Assembly: GCA_008501825.1 (NCBI GenBank)
Contig: QQUA01000022.1
Coordinates: forward strand, 62,001 to 126,000
DNA from: Planctomycetota bacterium
GTDB taxonomy: Bacteria; Planctomycetota; UBA1135
DNA length: 64,000 nucleotides
Direction of reading: 5' to 3'
Below the pieces are notes generated by a model that was not told the origin of the DNA, did no database searches, and saw only the letters and a program-made list of their open reading frames with translations. Numbering within the stretch: the first letter of the stretch is position 1; every line of letters starts with the position of its first letter. The translations under genes were made by a program, and so were the position numbers. Below, in pieces: positions 1-8,218 of this stretch.

Positions 1-438
1 TTCATCGTCCACGGTGTTGGTCCCCACCAGGCCGAGGAAGAATTGATCGTTGCGGGCGTTGATCGGTTGTCCGGCCAAGCCGAACCCCACCGCCTGATCC
101 TCTTCTTCGGTAAAGGGCTCCGGATCGAAAACTTCCAGCACCAGCTTGCCGTCGGCCAAAGCGACGTATTCTTCCAGCAATTCCCGCACCCGATCGGCGT
201 AGTTTTTAAATTGCGGCGGAACTTGGCTGGCCAGGTTTTCGCTGTAGAAAAAGCGCAACCGCACCGGTTCCTTCAACTGCCGGCAGATATTGGCGGAACC
301 TTCGGAAAGGGTGTAAAGCTTTTGCTCGGTCAAGTCCCACCGGGCGGCCCGCAACACTTCGCGGCTCAACAAATTGACCGCCACGAACAACACCACCCCG
401 AACAGCAGGGCGATTAAGGACGTTTTTTTGGCACTCAT
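1..438 (-). CDS. GldG-family ABC transporter accessory protein (partial)
   Basis: Only the first 146 codons are present; the gene continues past the left edge. The product begins with a short basic stretch and one membrane segment at about residues 7-24. The motif WDLTEQKLYTLS that follows is typical of the GldG / ABC-type uncharacterised transport family (PF09822), which places a large extracytoplasmic domain after the anchor. The ATG is preceded by AAGGAG at 7-base spacing, which fixes the start. It lies directly downstream of an ABC-2 permease and its ATPase on the same strand, the usual order for this exporter type. The substrate is unknown; a gliding role should not be assumed outside Bacteroidetes. 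Confidence 0.75.
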   Translation of the reverse strand, partial: MSAKKTSLIALLFGVVLFVAVNLLSREVLRAARWDLTEQKLYTLSEGSANICRQLKEPVRLRFFYSENLASQVPPQFKNYADRVRELLEEYVALADGKLVLEVFDPEPFTEEEDQAVGFGLAGQPINARNDQFFLGLVGTNTVDDE

Positions 439-471
439 CGATTCGCTCCTTACTTTCTCTACTGATCCTTC

Positions 472-1203
472 CTACTTGCCCTTGCGCCAGTCCAAGACCA
501 CGACGTTGGCGAACAACCAAAAGCCGATCACCGTGAGGAAGTAAAGCAAATCCCGAACGTCCAGAACTCCTCGGACAATGCCTTCGTAATGGCCGAAGAA
601 ACTCAAAGTCGCCACTCCATCCACCAGAAAATCGGGAGCCCATTGAAAGAATTGCAGGAAGGTCGGGTTTCCGCACAACAGGAAAACCAAACAAATCACC
701 GCTCCGAGAACGAAGGCGATGACTTGGTTGCGCGTCAGAGCGGATATGCAGGATCCGATGGCCATGTAAGAACCGGCCATCAGAAAGCTGCCCAAATAGC
801 TGGCGAAAATCACGCCGTTATCGGGAGCTCCGAGATAGTTCACCGTAAGGACCAAAGGAAAGGTCAACGCCAAGGCGATTCCGGTGAAAATCCAAGCCGC
901 CAGAAACTTGCCCAGGACCGCCTGCCAAGGCGTAATCGGCAGAGTCATCATCAACTCCACCGTCCCGGTTTTGCGCTCTTCCGCCCAAAGACGCATGGCG
1001 ACCGCCGGCACCAGGAACAGGAACAGCAGCGGGTGGCCGACGAAGAAAGGAATCAGATCCGCCTGGCCTCGTTCAAAAAAACCGTTCTCCTGAAAAGTCA
1101 GGTATCCGGTCAGAACCAGGAAGATCACGATGAACACGTAAGCCACCGGTGTGATGAAGTAACCGGCCAGCTCGCGCTTAAAAATGGACCAGATGTTCGC
1201 CAT
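472..1203 (-). CDS. ABC-2 type permease (GldF-like)
   Basis: A 243-residue integral membrane protein with six hydrophobic segments, the size of the GldF/ABC-2 permease family. The N-terminus (KRELAGYFITPVAYVFI) and the loop RLWAEERKTGTVELMMTLP are characteristic: the latter is the conserved ABC-2 segment after the second membrane helix. It would form the membrane channel for the ATPase encoded 63 bases upstream and work with the GldG-like protein encoded 33 bases downstream. Together the three genes look like one exporter operon read leftward. The substrate cannot be read from the sequence. Confidence 0.85.
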   Translation of the reverse strand: MANIWSIFKRELAGYFITPVAYVFIVIFLVLTGYLTFQENGFFERGQADLIPFFVGHPLLFLFLVPAVAMRLWAEERKTGTVELMMTLPITPWQAVLGKFLAAWIFTGIALALTFPLVLTVNYLGAPDNGVIFASYLGSFLMAGSYMAIGSCISALTRNQVIAFVLGAVICLVFLLCGNPTFLQFFQWAPDFLVDGVATLSFFGHYEGIVRGVLDVRDLLYFLTVIGFWLFANVVVLDWRKGK

Positions 1204-1266
1204 GGTTGGTTCCAGTGACGCCTTGCCGGAATGAAGGAGCAGCCGTGCTCCGATTCCGGCCCGGCT

Positions 1267-2223
1267 TTAAGGGGTTCCCGGAGCTTCTCCGATGGTGAGT
1301 TGACGGAAGACGTCGTCCAAGCGTCCCTGTTCGACGTGTAAATCCACCACCTCCCATTGCGCCTGGCGGGCGTGGTGGCTGACTTCATGAATGACCGGTT
1401 TGCCTTCGGCCGGGAAAATCATGAAGCTGCTGGCTTGGGCGTCCAAGCCATCTCGATCGACTGGCTGCACCTGAGCCACGTGGGGCAGAGCTTGCAGGGC
1501 TGCAGCCACGTTTTGGTCGGCACCGCGCACAGTCAGGCTGACGGCATTGTGTTGCGGCGAGCGCAACTTCAGTTCTCCCGGCTCGCCGTCAAAGCGCAAG
1601 CGGCCGCGATCGATGATCATCGCCCGAGAACAAACCGCCTCCACCTCTTCCAAAATGTGGGTGGACAACACGATGACTTTGTCTTGGGCCATTTCCCGGA
1701 TCAACTGGCGGACTTCCGCCTTTTGATTCGGGTCCAAACCGTCGGTCGGTTCGTCCAGAATGAGGATTTCAGGATCGTGAAGAATGGCCTGGGCCAATCC
1801 CACCCGGCGCTTGAAGCCTTTGGACAGGGTGTCGATGGATTGCAGCCACACTTCCTCCAAGTGGGTCAGGGCCACCACCTTTTCGATCCGCTCCCGCCTA
1901 TGCCGCCCTTTCAGGCCGCGGACATCGGCAATGAACCGCAGCAGACTCCGGGGCGTCATGTCGGGATACAGCGGGGCGCCTTCCGGCAGATAACCCAACT
2001 GGCGTTTGGCCTGCAAAGGCTGATTTTGAACGTGGAAACCGTTGACCTTCACGAAACCGGCAGTCGGTTCCAGAAAGCCGGTAATCATCTTCATGGTGGT
2101 GGACTTGCCAGCTCCATTGGGACCGAGAAAGCCAAGGACTTCGCCTTTCTCGACCTCGAAGCTCACGTCAGCCACCGCGGTCAGGTTTCCGAACTTTTTG
2201 ACCAGGTTGCGAACTTCAATCAT
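1267..2223 (-). CDS. ABC transporter ATP-binding protein (GldA-like)
   Basis: A 318-residue ATPase with a complete nucleotide-binding domain: Walker A GPNGAGKST at residues 34-42, a signature region LSKGFKRRVGLAQA, Walker B ILILDEPTDGLD and the switch histidine in STHILEEVEAV. The signature has LSKGF in place of the usual LSGGQ, as in other GldA/CcmA-type exporters. After about residue 225 an extra C-terminal domain follows, common in ATPases paired with ABC-2 permeases. It is the first gene of the leftward exporter operon and energises the permease that follows. Confidence 0.88.
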   Translation of the reverse strand: MIEVRNLVKKFGNLTAVADVSFEVEKGEVLGFLGPNGAGKSTTMKMITGFLEPTAGFVKVNGFHVQNQPLQAKRQLGYLPEGAPLYPDMTPRSLLRFIADVRGLKGRHRRERIEKVVALTHLEEVWLQSIDTLSKGFKRRVGLAQAILHDPEILILDEPTDGLDPNQKAEVRQLIREMAQDKVIVLSTHILEEVEAVCSRAMIIDRGRLRFDGEPGELKLRSPQHNAVSLTVRGADQNVAAALQALPHVAQVQPVDRDGLDAQASSFMIFPAEGKPVIHEVSHHARQAQWEVVDLHVEQGRLDDVFRQLTIGEAPGTP

Positions 2224-2396
2224 CCGTCGCCGAGGACCGCAGGTTTTCGAAGCGAGGGTAAAAGGGACGAAGGGCTGGGAAGGGGGGTTCCTTCGTCACG
2301 TGGCTTCCCATACGAGGGACCAGGAAAGCCGTTGGGCGGATAGCTTAGAAGCTCCCGGCCTCCCTTGGGAACCCATCCAAAACCCCGCGACCCTCC

Positions 2397-3779
2397 GTGA
2401 AGCGGCGCCGCTGGCTCCTCCTTTACCTGCTGTTGCTGCTGGCCTCTCACGGCTGGCGGGCATGGCGCCCCCCATCGCCTCATGCCCCTGCCAGCGGCAT
2501 ACGAAGGATCGAGTTGCCGCCTGGGACCGCCGGCAATCCGGACCCGGTGCTGTTGCCGTGGCGGAGCTGGAAACCCGCCTCCCCTGAAGGCGGCAAGCCG
2601 GTTCTCCTTTTGCACGGTAGCCCGGGAAGCAGCCGCGACTTCCGCACCCTGGGGCCGGCCACCGGTGAGCGCCGCTTGGCGCTGGCCCCGGACCTGCCCG
2701 GCTTTGGAGCTTCCCATCCCCACCTACCGGATTATTCCCACCGCGCCCACGCCCAGTACCTCTTGGCTTGGCTGGGCCTGATGGACTTGGAATCTGTTCA
2801 CTTGGTGGCCTTCAGCATGAGCGGTGGCGTCGCCTTGCATCTGCTGGAAGCGGCACCGGAGCGCTTCGTTTCCCTGAGTCTGATTTCCGCCATCGGGGTG
2901 CAGGAATGGGAGCTCACCGGAAACTACGCCTTGAATCACCTGCTCCATCGCCTGCAACACCGAGGGCTGTGGACCTTGCTCCACGGGCTTCCCCATTTCG
3001 GTTGGCTGGACGACGGCATGTTGGATCTTTCCTTCAGCCGCAACTTCCTGGATTCCGATCAGCGGCCTTATCGAATTTGGTTAGAACGTCTGAAACACCC
3101 GACCCTAATCCTGCACGGAGCGCGGGATTTTCTGGTGCCGTTGGCTGCAGCTCGAGAACACCACCGATTGATTGAAAACAGCCGCCTGGAAATCCTGGAT
3201 GCCAATCATTTCTTCCTGTTCTCCCAAGGACAGCAGGTGGCCGAGCATTTGACTCCCTTTTGGGACCAAGTCGAATCCTATGGCCCCCCCACCCCGGGTG
3301 AATTTCTTCCCTTCCGATTGGATCGATCGGATCGATCGGATGCCGAAAGGGTGCCGGCCAGTTGGCAGGAAAACCCCAATCGCAAAGCCCGGCCTTGGTT
3401 ATTGGCCGCGGCGGCGGCCCACGCCTGCGTTCCCGCCGCTTGGCACGCAGGCGAGCAAAGTTCCCAATGGCCCGGCTCAGGCTGGAGCCATTTCGCCTTT
3501 TTGGGATTGGGAAGCTTTGGTGCCAGCGGATTCTGGATCCTTTTAGGCCGTTGGCTGTTGCCGTCCCGGCCGTGGTCAAGCCGCCGGTGGATTTGGGTTT
3601 TCCTGCTTCGGCCCTTACCCGGAGCCCACGCCATCTTTTTTGCTGTTTTGGGAAGCCATCGTCCCCAAAGTCGCCCCCGAATACCTCTGTGGGCCATGGC
3701 CGCTTTGAGCTCATGGTTCTGGACCGGTCTGGCCTTCGGCTTGGGCAACGCCGCGATTCCGTTTCCGGGAGTCGCTTGA
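2397..3779 (+). CDS. alpha/beta hydrolase with a membrane C-terminus (VTT/DedA-like)
   Basis: The 460-residue product starts at a GTG with a hydrophobic leader (LLLYLLLLLASHG). Residues about 60-300 form an alpha/beta hydrolase: oxyanion region LLHGSPGSSRDF, nucleophile elbow AFSMSGG, acid in GARDFLVP and the histidine in ANHFFLF. After a linker containing RSDRSD come hydrophobic segments including FGASGFWILLGRWLL and FLLRPLPGAHAIFFAVLG, which resemble part of a VTT/DedA (SNARE-associated) membrane domain. That C-terminal assignment is from memory of the family and is weaker than the hydrolase call. The N-terminal half of a VTT domain is poorly preserved, so degeneration is possible. The substrate is unknown. 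Confidence 0.6.
   Translation: MKRRRWLLLYLLLLLASHGWRAWRPPSPHAPASGIRRIELPPGTAGNPDPVLLPWRSWKPASPEGGKPVLLLHGSPGSSRDFRTLGPATGERRLALAPDLPGFGASHPHLPDYSHRAHAQYLLAWLGLMDLESVHLVAFSMSGGVALHLLEAAPERFVSLSLISAIGVQEWELTGNYALNHLLHRLQHRGLWTLLHGLPHFGWLDDGMLDLSFSRNFLDSDQRPYRIWLERLKHPTLILHGARDFLVPLAAAREHHRLIENSRLEILDANHFFLFSQGQQVAEHLTPFWDQVESYGPPTPGEFLPFRLDRSDRSDAERVPASWQENPNRKARPWLLAAAAAHACVPAAWHAGEQSSQWPGSGWSHFAFLGLGSFGASGFWILLGRWLLPSRPWSSRRWIWVFLLRPLPGAHAIFFAVLGSHRPQSRPRIPLWAMAALSSWFWTGLAFGLGNAAIPFPGVA
3320..3341. repeat. short tandem repeat in the hydrolase linker
   Basis: A run built from GGATCGATC units lies inside the coding sequence, between the hydrolase and membrane parts. It encodes the RSDRSD linker. 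The unit is 9 bases, so copy-number change would stay in frame. Confidence 0.55.
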
Positions 3780-3851
3780 GCTCGGCGCCATCCAGTGCAC
3801 AAGTTTGGCCCTCAAATTTGACCTAGGAAAGGTGGCCTTGGGTGTAGAAAA

Positions 3852-3890
3852 GGAAAAACCCTCGACCGGTCCCGGGCACGAGGGTTTTCC
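3852..3890. terminator. bidirectional rho-independent terminator
   Basis: A stem of AAAACCCTCG pairing with CGAGGGTTTT, with a 14-base GC-rich loop, has a T run on both strands. It sits in the 125-base gap between two convergent genes (hydrolase and kinase), so it can end transcription from both sides. Confidence 0.75.
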
Positions 3891-3904
3891 TGTGAGAATT
3901 GGAA

Positions 3905-6214
3905 TTAGGGAGCGGTGGCGCCGCGAAGGAACAGCGCCAACCCGGCAGCCGTTTTCGAGTCGGTCCCCACCACTCGACAACGGATGCCTTGATCCCCGTT
4001 TTCCATGGCAAGCCAAATCACCGCATCCAACTCAGGGTGATCGGCCAAGAAGGCTTGCAGGAGCCGACCGGCTTCCGGGGAACTCGGTCCTTCAAGCCCA
4101 AGGCGGGTGCGAGCTTCCGCCAACCACTGCAACTGGACGTCCTCGGAAATGTCTCCCAAAGCTACCCCTCGAAGCAGGCGGAGGCGGCGGTTCTCCATTT
4201 CTTCCAAGAGGTGCTCCAAGGCCGACTCTTGGTCTGCCGGCAACCGGCTCAAGCCGTCTTCCAGGACCAGGACGTTGCGGATGCGCTCGTCCTGGAAAGG
4301 AAATTCCGCCACCGGAATGGAGTGGCTGGCCGCTTGCTGATGGCGTCCGTCACCCCGAAAGATCTGCACGCCGCGTTCTTGCGGAGGCCGCTCTACCAGG
4401 GAGAATTCGCCATCCACCCAGGGAATCACTTCCCGAAACAAACCATCCTCAAGAATCCAGTTCCCCTGAGCATCTCGAGTCATGGTGACGCTGCTTTGTC
4501 CCCGGTTGGCTTGAGCCTGGGCAAACAGGCGCTGAGCGCGATCGGCGGATTGGATTTCCTTGAACCGATGGCTTTGTTGGCGGTGGCTGAAGGCGCCCAA
4601 GCCCAGGCCGACGATGCCGAAGGCAATCAATAAGGCGACTCCGAGGGAAGCCGCGGTGGTGGGTTGCCGGCGCCGGTGCTTGCGATAAGCCTCCCGGCGA
4701 GCTTGGCGGCGGGCATGACGGCGCTGGCGCCAGGCCCCGAAACGAGGCGGCTGGAGCTGGGGCACGGCGGTGGGCGGCGGCGGCGGCAGGATCGCAGGCG
4801 GCGGCGGCACGGCTTGGCCGGAGCGAGTGCGCAACGGTTTCGGGCTCCAGGCAGGAACCGGCTGGTGACGGTCAGCCGCCAAATCGGGAGCCGCCGGCGG
4901 AGCCGCAGCTTGCGGTGCCGGCTCTCCGCTCACGGAAGGCAATTGGGCCAGCTTCAAGGCGAAAGGATCCGGCGCCAACATGATGGCCCGCAAGTCCCCG
5001 GCCATTTCCCCGGCGCTGGTGTAACGCTTGTGCAAATCGGCCATCGCCCGGCGGATCACCCAAGTCAGCGATTCAGGGCAACGCTTGGAAACTTGGGACA
5101 GGCTGCCGTGGGCGGGAAAGGAGTTTTCCAGCAGGGAATACAAAACCGCCCCCACTCCATAAAGGTCGAAGCGAACGCCGTCCACATCTTTGACTTTGGC
5201 CCCGCGCATGGCTTGTCGGACCAATTCCGGGTCACGGAAGTATTCGGTTCCATGCGTGGTCAAAGTCATTCCTGAATGCAGCGGCGTCACCAAACCCAAA
5301 TCCACCAAATGGGCCCGGCCATTGGAAACCACCACGTTTTCCGGCTTCACGTCTTTGTGCCACAAACCGCCTTGGTGATAACGATCCAAGGTGTCCAGCA
5401 GATCCACCACGTAGCTCAAACCTTCGCGCAAAAACTGCCGGTTCAGTCCTTCGGGGTCCGACTTCTGATGCAAGCGCGAGGTCACTGTGCCGAAATCGTC
5501 TCCTGGCACGTACGGCATGGCATAGAAGAAGCGCTTTTCATTCAGGCCGTGTTCCAACACTAGACCCAGTTTTCGCGCCGCTTCCAAGGCCCGGCTCTCG
5601 CGAACGATTTGCGGCAAAGCCGAACCGTCTTCCAAGGAGAAAGTTTTCAGCACCACTTGGTGAATTTCGCCGAGCCCGGCCCGTTGAAAGTTCTCTCGTT
5701 TTTCCGAACTCGGATCGGCAATGAACAAGCGAGCACCGGAACCGCCGGAAGGCAGGGAACCGACGACTTCATAACCCTCGAAGTCACCCTGCTTGCGACT
5801 GGGACGATCCGGGCCCGGGGTTTTGGCTACCGCTTCCGGCAAGCGTTTTTCCAAACCCTCGGTCAAGGGGCCCAAGCAGAAGAAACGAAGCGGATGCCCC
5901 AAGACCACTCGATAAAGACTGCGGCCGGCTCCGCTGACTTCGGCATACCAAGCTTTCCCCATGTGCTTGGCCGCCGACCAGCGCCCGAGGATGATCTGCC
6001 CCAAAATGATGGGTATGTAGATCACCGCGGTAGCCAGACTGCCGGCGAAGCGGAGGGTGTCCTTGACCTCGTTTCCAACTAACCAGACCACCTGACCGAA
6101 GATCCAAGCGACAAATTTGACGATGCGCGCCAAAACCATAAAGCCGAGGACGACCGTCGCCACGAGACCCAGCAGGGTGAAAAGGGGAAGGGAAACGCCG
6201 GTGGCCATGATCAT
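3905..6214 (-). CDS. membrane-anchored Ser/Thr protein kinase
   Basis: A 769-residue kinase with an unusual layout. Residues 1-80 hold two or three membrane segments before the kinase domain (about 148-430). That domain has a glycine-rich SLPSGGSG loop, Lys190 in VVLKTF, the catalytic loop HKDVKPEN at 286-293, and DLG at 305-307 where DFG is usual. A proline-rich linker (PPPPAILPPPPPTA), a basic patch and another membrane helix lead into a C-terminal domain of about 220 residues that I do not recognise. The catalytic residues are intact, so it should be active. It lies 25 bases downstream of an ECF-type sigma factor gene on the same strand and probably acts in the same signalling unit. Confidence 0.82.
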   Translation of the reverse strand: MIMATGVSLPLFTLLGLVATVVLGFMVLARIVKFVAWIFGQVVWLVGNEVKDTLRFAGSLATAVIYIPIILGQIILGRWSAAKHMGKAWYAEVSGAGRSLYRVVLGHPLRFFCLGPLTEGLEKRLPEAVAKTPGPDRPSRKQGDFEGYEVVGSLPSGGSGARLFIADPSSEKRENFQRAGLGEIHQVVLKTFSLEDGSALPQIVRESRALEAARKLGLVLEHGLNEKRFFYAMPYVPGDDFGTVTSRLHQKSDPEGLNRQFLREGLSYVVDLLDTLDRYHQGGLWHKDVKPENVVVSNGRAHLVDLGLVTPLHSGMTLTTHGTEYFRDPELVRQAMRGAKVKDVDGVRFDLYGVGAVLYSLLENSFPAHGSLSQVSKRCPESLTWVIRRAMADLHKRYTSAGEMAGDLRAIMLAPDPFALKLAQLPSVSGEPAPQAAAPPAAPDLAADRHQPVPAWSPKPLRTRSGQAVPPPPAILPPPPPTAVPQLQPPRFGAWRQRRHARRQARREAYRKHRRRQPTTAASLGVALLIAFGIVGLGLGAFSHRQQSHRFKEIQSADRAQRLFAQAQANRGQSSVTMTRDAQGNWILEDGLFREVIPWVDGEFSLVERPPQERGVQIFRGDGRHQQAASHSIPVAEFPFQDERIRNVLVLEDGLSRLPADQESALEHLLEEMENRRLRLLRGVALGDISEDVQLQWLAEARTRLGLEGPSSPEAGRLLQAFLADHPELDAVIWLAMENGDQGIRCRVVGTDSKTAAGLALFLRGATAP

Positions 6215-6239
6215 CGCAATCCCGTGACTCGGTTGAGGG

Positions 6240-6998
6240 TTAACCGGAAGGCCCTCCTCGGGTACTCAAGGTCCGGCGAAGTTCGGCCTGTTGGTGGTAA
6301 ACCTCAGCCAAGGCCTCGTCGAAGAGGGCGTCGTCGCTCTTATTGGGATTCAACACCAGTCCATTTCGGGCAGCTTCCTCATATTCTTCTCGAGTAAAGC
6401 TGAAGGTCTCCACCACTTCGCGGATTTGGCTTTGCAGCATTTGCCGGACCTTGGCCAGCCGGCGGCTGACGGTGGCCTCGCTGATGCCGAGGCTCTCGGC
6501 GACCTCTTTGCCGGCATGGCTGTCGAAGACTCTCATCCTATAGATGGAGAAATCCAGGAAATCGGCGTCCCGCTCCACCCTGCGGATGGCGGCTTCCACC
6601 TTGGCCCGAAACACCATGCCCTCGTATTCCCGATCCGGAGTCAGCTTGCCGTCCCGTTGCATCCAGGCTTCGTCCAAGCTGGCGTTGGGCTTGCCGGCGC
6701 CGCGTTTGAGCGCCATGCGCCGGTCCATTTCGCCACCCAAGGTGTGTTTGGCGATCGCCAGCAGCCAAGTCGAAAATCGCGCTCCCTTCGAGGGATCATG
6801 CCGATCAATGGCGTTGGATAGTGCCGCAAGTGTTTCTTGGGAAAGATCTTGTACGGTTTCCGGCCCAATCCGGCCACGTCCCCAGCGGCGTAACTGAGAT
6901 TGCAGCACTGGGCCAAAGATCTCCCACAATTCAAACCAGGCCTCCGGATCTCGGGCTTGCAAGCGACCCACGAAGCGGGTGGTTAAGCTGGTCAGCAT
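6240..6998 (-). CDS. ECF-like RNA polymerase sigma factor
   Basis: A 252-residue sigma-70 family protein. Region 2 is visible in VQDLSQETLAAL and in the segment around ARFSTWLLAIAKHTL. Region 4 is a clear helix-turn-helix, EVAESLGISEATVSRRLAKVR. It is longer than the usual ECF factor because of an extra C-terminal tail of about 50 residues after region 4. No anti-sigma gene follows; instead a membrane Ser/Thr kinase starts 25 bases downstream, the arrangement known for sigma factors controlled by phosphorylation or co-expressed kinases in Planctomycetota. Which promoters it serves cannot be seen here. Confidence 0.82.
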   Translation of the reverse strand: MLTSLTTRFVGRLQARDPEAWFELWEIFGPVLQSQLRRWGRGRIGPETVQDLSQETLAALSNAIDRHDPSKGARFSTWLLAIAKHTLGGEMDRRMALKRGAGKPNASLDEAWMQRDGKLTPDREYEGMVFRAKVEAAIRRVERDADFLDFSIYRMRVFDSHAGKEVAESLGISEATVSRRLAKVRQMLQSQIREVVETFSFTREEYEEAARNGLVLNPNKSDDALFDEALAEVYHQQAELRRTLSTRGGPSG

Positions 6999-7226
6999 GT
7001 ACGAATTCTATGCGTTAAGAGGTAGCCTGGAGGCGGGCGCCTGGGATTACGTTTCAGCAACCATTTCTTGACGGCTTTTCCGGCTTTCTACCGCCATTTC
7101 CTTTGGATTTTTCCCCGGAGGCTGAAATCCGGGGCCGGCCAATCCCATTAAGGCTTGCGTGGCCGTCAGAACGGCGGCCGAAACCCACAACATCCACAGC
7201 CACAGCAAGGATTAAGGAAAGAAAAC

Positions 7227-8129
7227 ATGGCCGGCATCCTGAAGAAAACCATCCGCTTAGGATTGATCGTCGGCGTGGTTGCCGGGGGAGCCACCCTTCT
7301 GGCCGGCCCGGATCGAGTCCACGCCCTCTTCACTCAAGTCCAGAACGACGTCCAAAGCGCCATCGAGAGCACCATCGACGACCCGGTGGAACTGCGCCAC
7401 CAGCTCCGCAAGCTGGAAAAAGAATATCCCAAGCGGATCACCACGGTTCGCAAAGACTTGGCCGGTCTTGAAGACCAAAGGACCGAGTTGAAACGGGATC
7501 AGCAAGTGGCCCTGCGAGTGGTCCGCATCACCGAGGAAGATTTGGCCGCCTTGGAAGATCAGCTTTCGCACATTCCTGCGGCTTATGAGGACGGCTACGC
7601 TCGACCCGCTGGCCTGACTCCGGTCGCCAAGATTCGCCGGGATCGCTTGCAAACTCGGATCAACCAAGTCCAGCAAACCCGTCTGACCTACGCCAACCAG
7701 GCGCAGAGCATTGAACGGGAACTGGTGCACTTGAACCGGCAAGCGCAAATGTTCGAAGAAGCCCTGTTGAAGCTGGAAACCGAGTACAGCGCCTTCAAGG
7801 CTCAAAGCATGCAGTTGGAACGGGAAATCGACGCCGTCGCCCGCAACGAGCGCCTGATTGAATTGATGGAGAAACGCCAACGGGTGTTGGACGAACTGAC
7901 CAACTTCAACATCGGTAGCCTGGATCACATGACCGCCCGCTTGGGCCAGATCCGCGCCGAGCAGGAAGCGGAGTTGGAAATCCTCTCCTCCAGCGATGCG
8001 CAAATCTCTTACGAAGATCGGGCTCGCTTGGAATTGCAAAGTGAAGGCCTTGATCAAGGACAACTGGAACCGGCCGAGGTCCAGACTTTGGATGCCCTTG
8101 GCTACGCCACCGCCGAGGACGGTTTCTAA
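7227..8129 (+). CDS. membrane-anchored coiled-coil protein, function unknown
   Basis: The ATG chosen follows AAGGAAAG at suitable spacing; an upstream in-frame start would add an unlikely basic extension. The 300-residue product has one N-terminal membrane segment (LGLIVGVVAGGATLLAG) and is then almost entirely heptad-rich helix, with many Glu, Gln, Arg and Leu residues from about residue 50 to 260. This suggests a long coiled coil reaching into the periplasm or along the membrane. It is divergent from the sigma factor gene and followed by a strong terminator, so it is a single-gene unit. I do not recognise a named family. A promoter shared with, or targeted by, the neighbouring sigma factor is possible. 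Confidence 0.7.
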   Translation: MAGILKKTIRLGLIVGVVAGGATLLAGPDRVHALFTQVQNDVQSAIESTIDDPVELRHQLRKLEKEYPKRITTVRKDLAGLEDQRTELKRDQQVALRVVRITEEDLAALEDQLSHIPAAYEDGYARPAGLTPVAKIRRDRLQTRINQVQQTRLTYANQAQSIERELVHLNRQAQMFEEALLKLETEYSAFKAQSMQLEREIDAVARNERLIELMEKRQRVLDELTNFNIGSLDHMTARLGQIRAEQEAELEILSSSDAQISYEDRARLELQSEGLDQGQLEPAEVQTLDALGYATAEDGF

Positions 8130-8152
8130 GCCGACTGCTGGATTCGATCCCA

Positions 8153-8182
8153 CCGCCGGAGTTCGCTCCGGCGGTTTTTTTT
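8153..8182 (+). terminator. rho-independent terminator
   Basis: A perfect 9-base-pair stem CCGCCGGAG / CTCCGGCGG closes a TTCG tetraloop and is followed by eight T residues. It lies 24 bases after the coiled-coil gene stop. Confidence 0.92.
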
Positions 8183-8218
8183 CGTTTCGGCGGCCATGCT
8201 GCTCTTTTTGAGATAGTG

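Noticed and set aside
1357-2343. Plus-strand frame of about 330 codons
   Set aside because: Antisense to the ABC ATPase with intact Walker and signature motifs.
7068-7092. TTGACG resembling a -35 box upstream of the coiled-coil gene
   Set aside because: No acceptable -10 hexamer is found at 16 to 18 bases, so a sigma-70 promoter is not supported.
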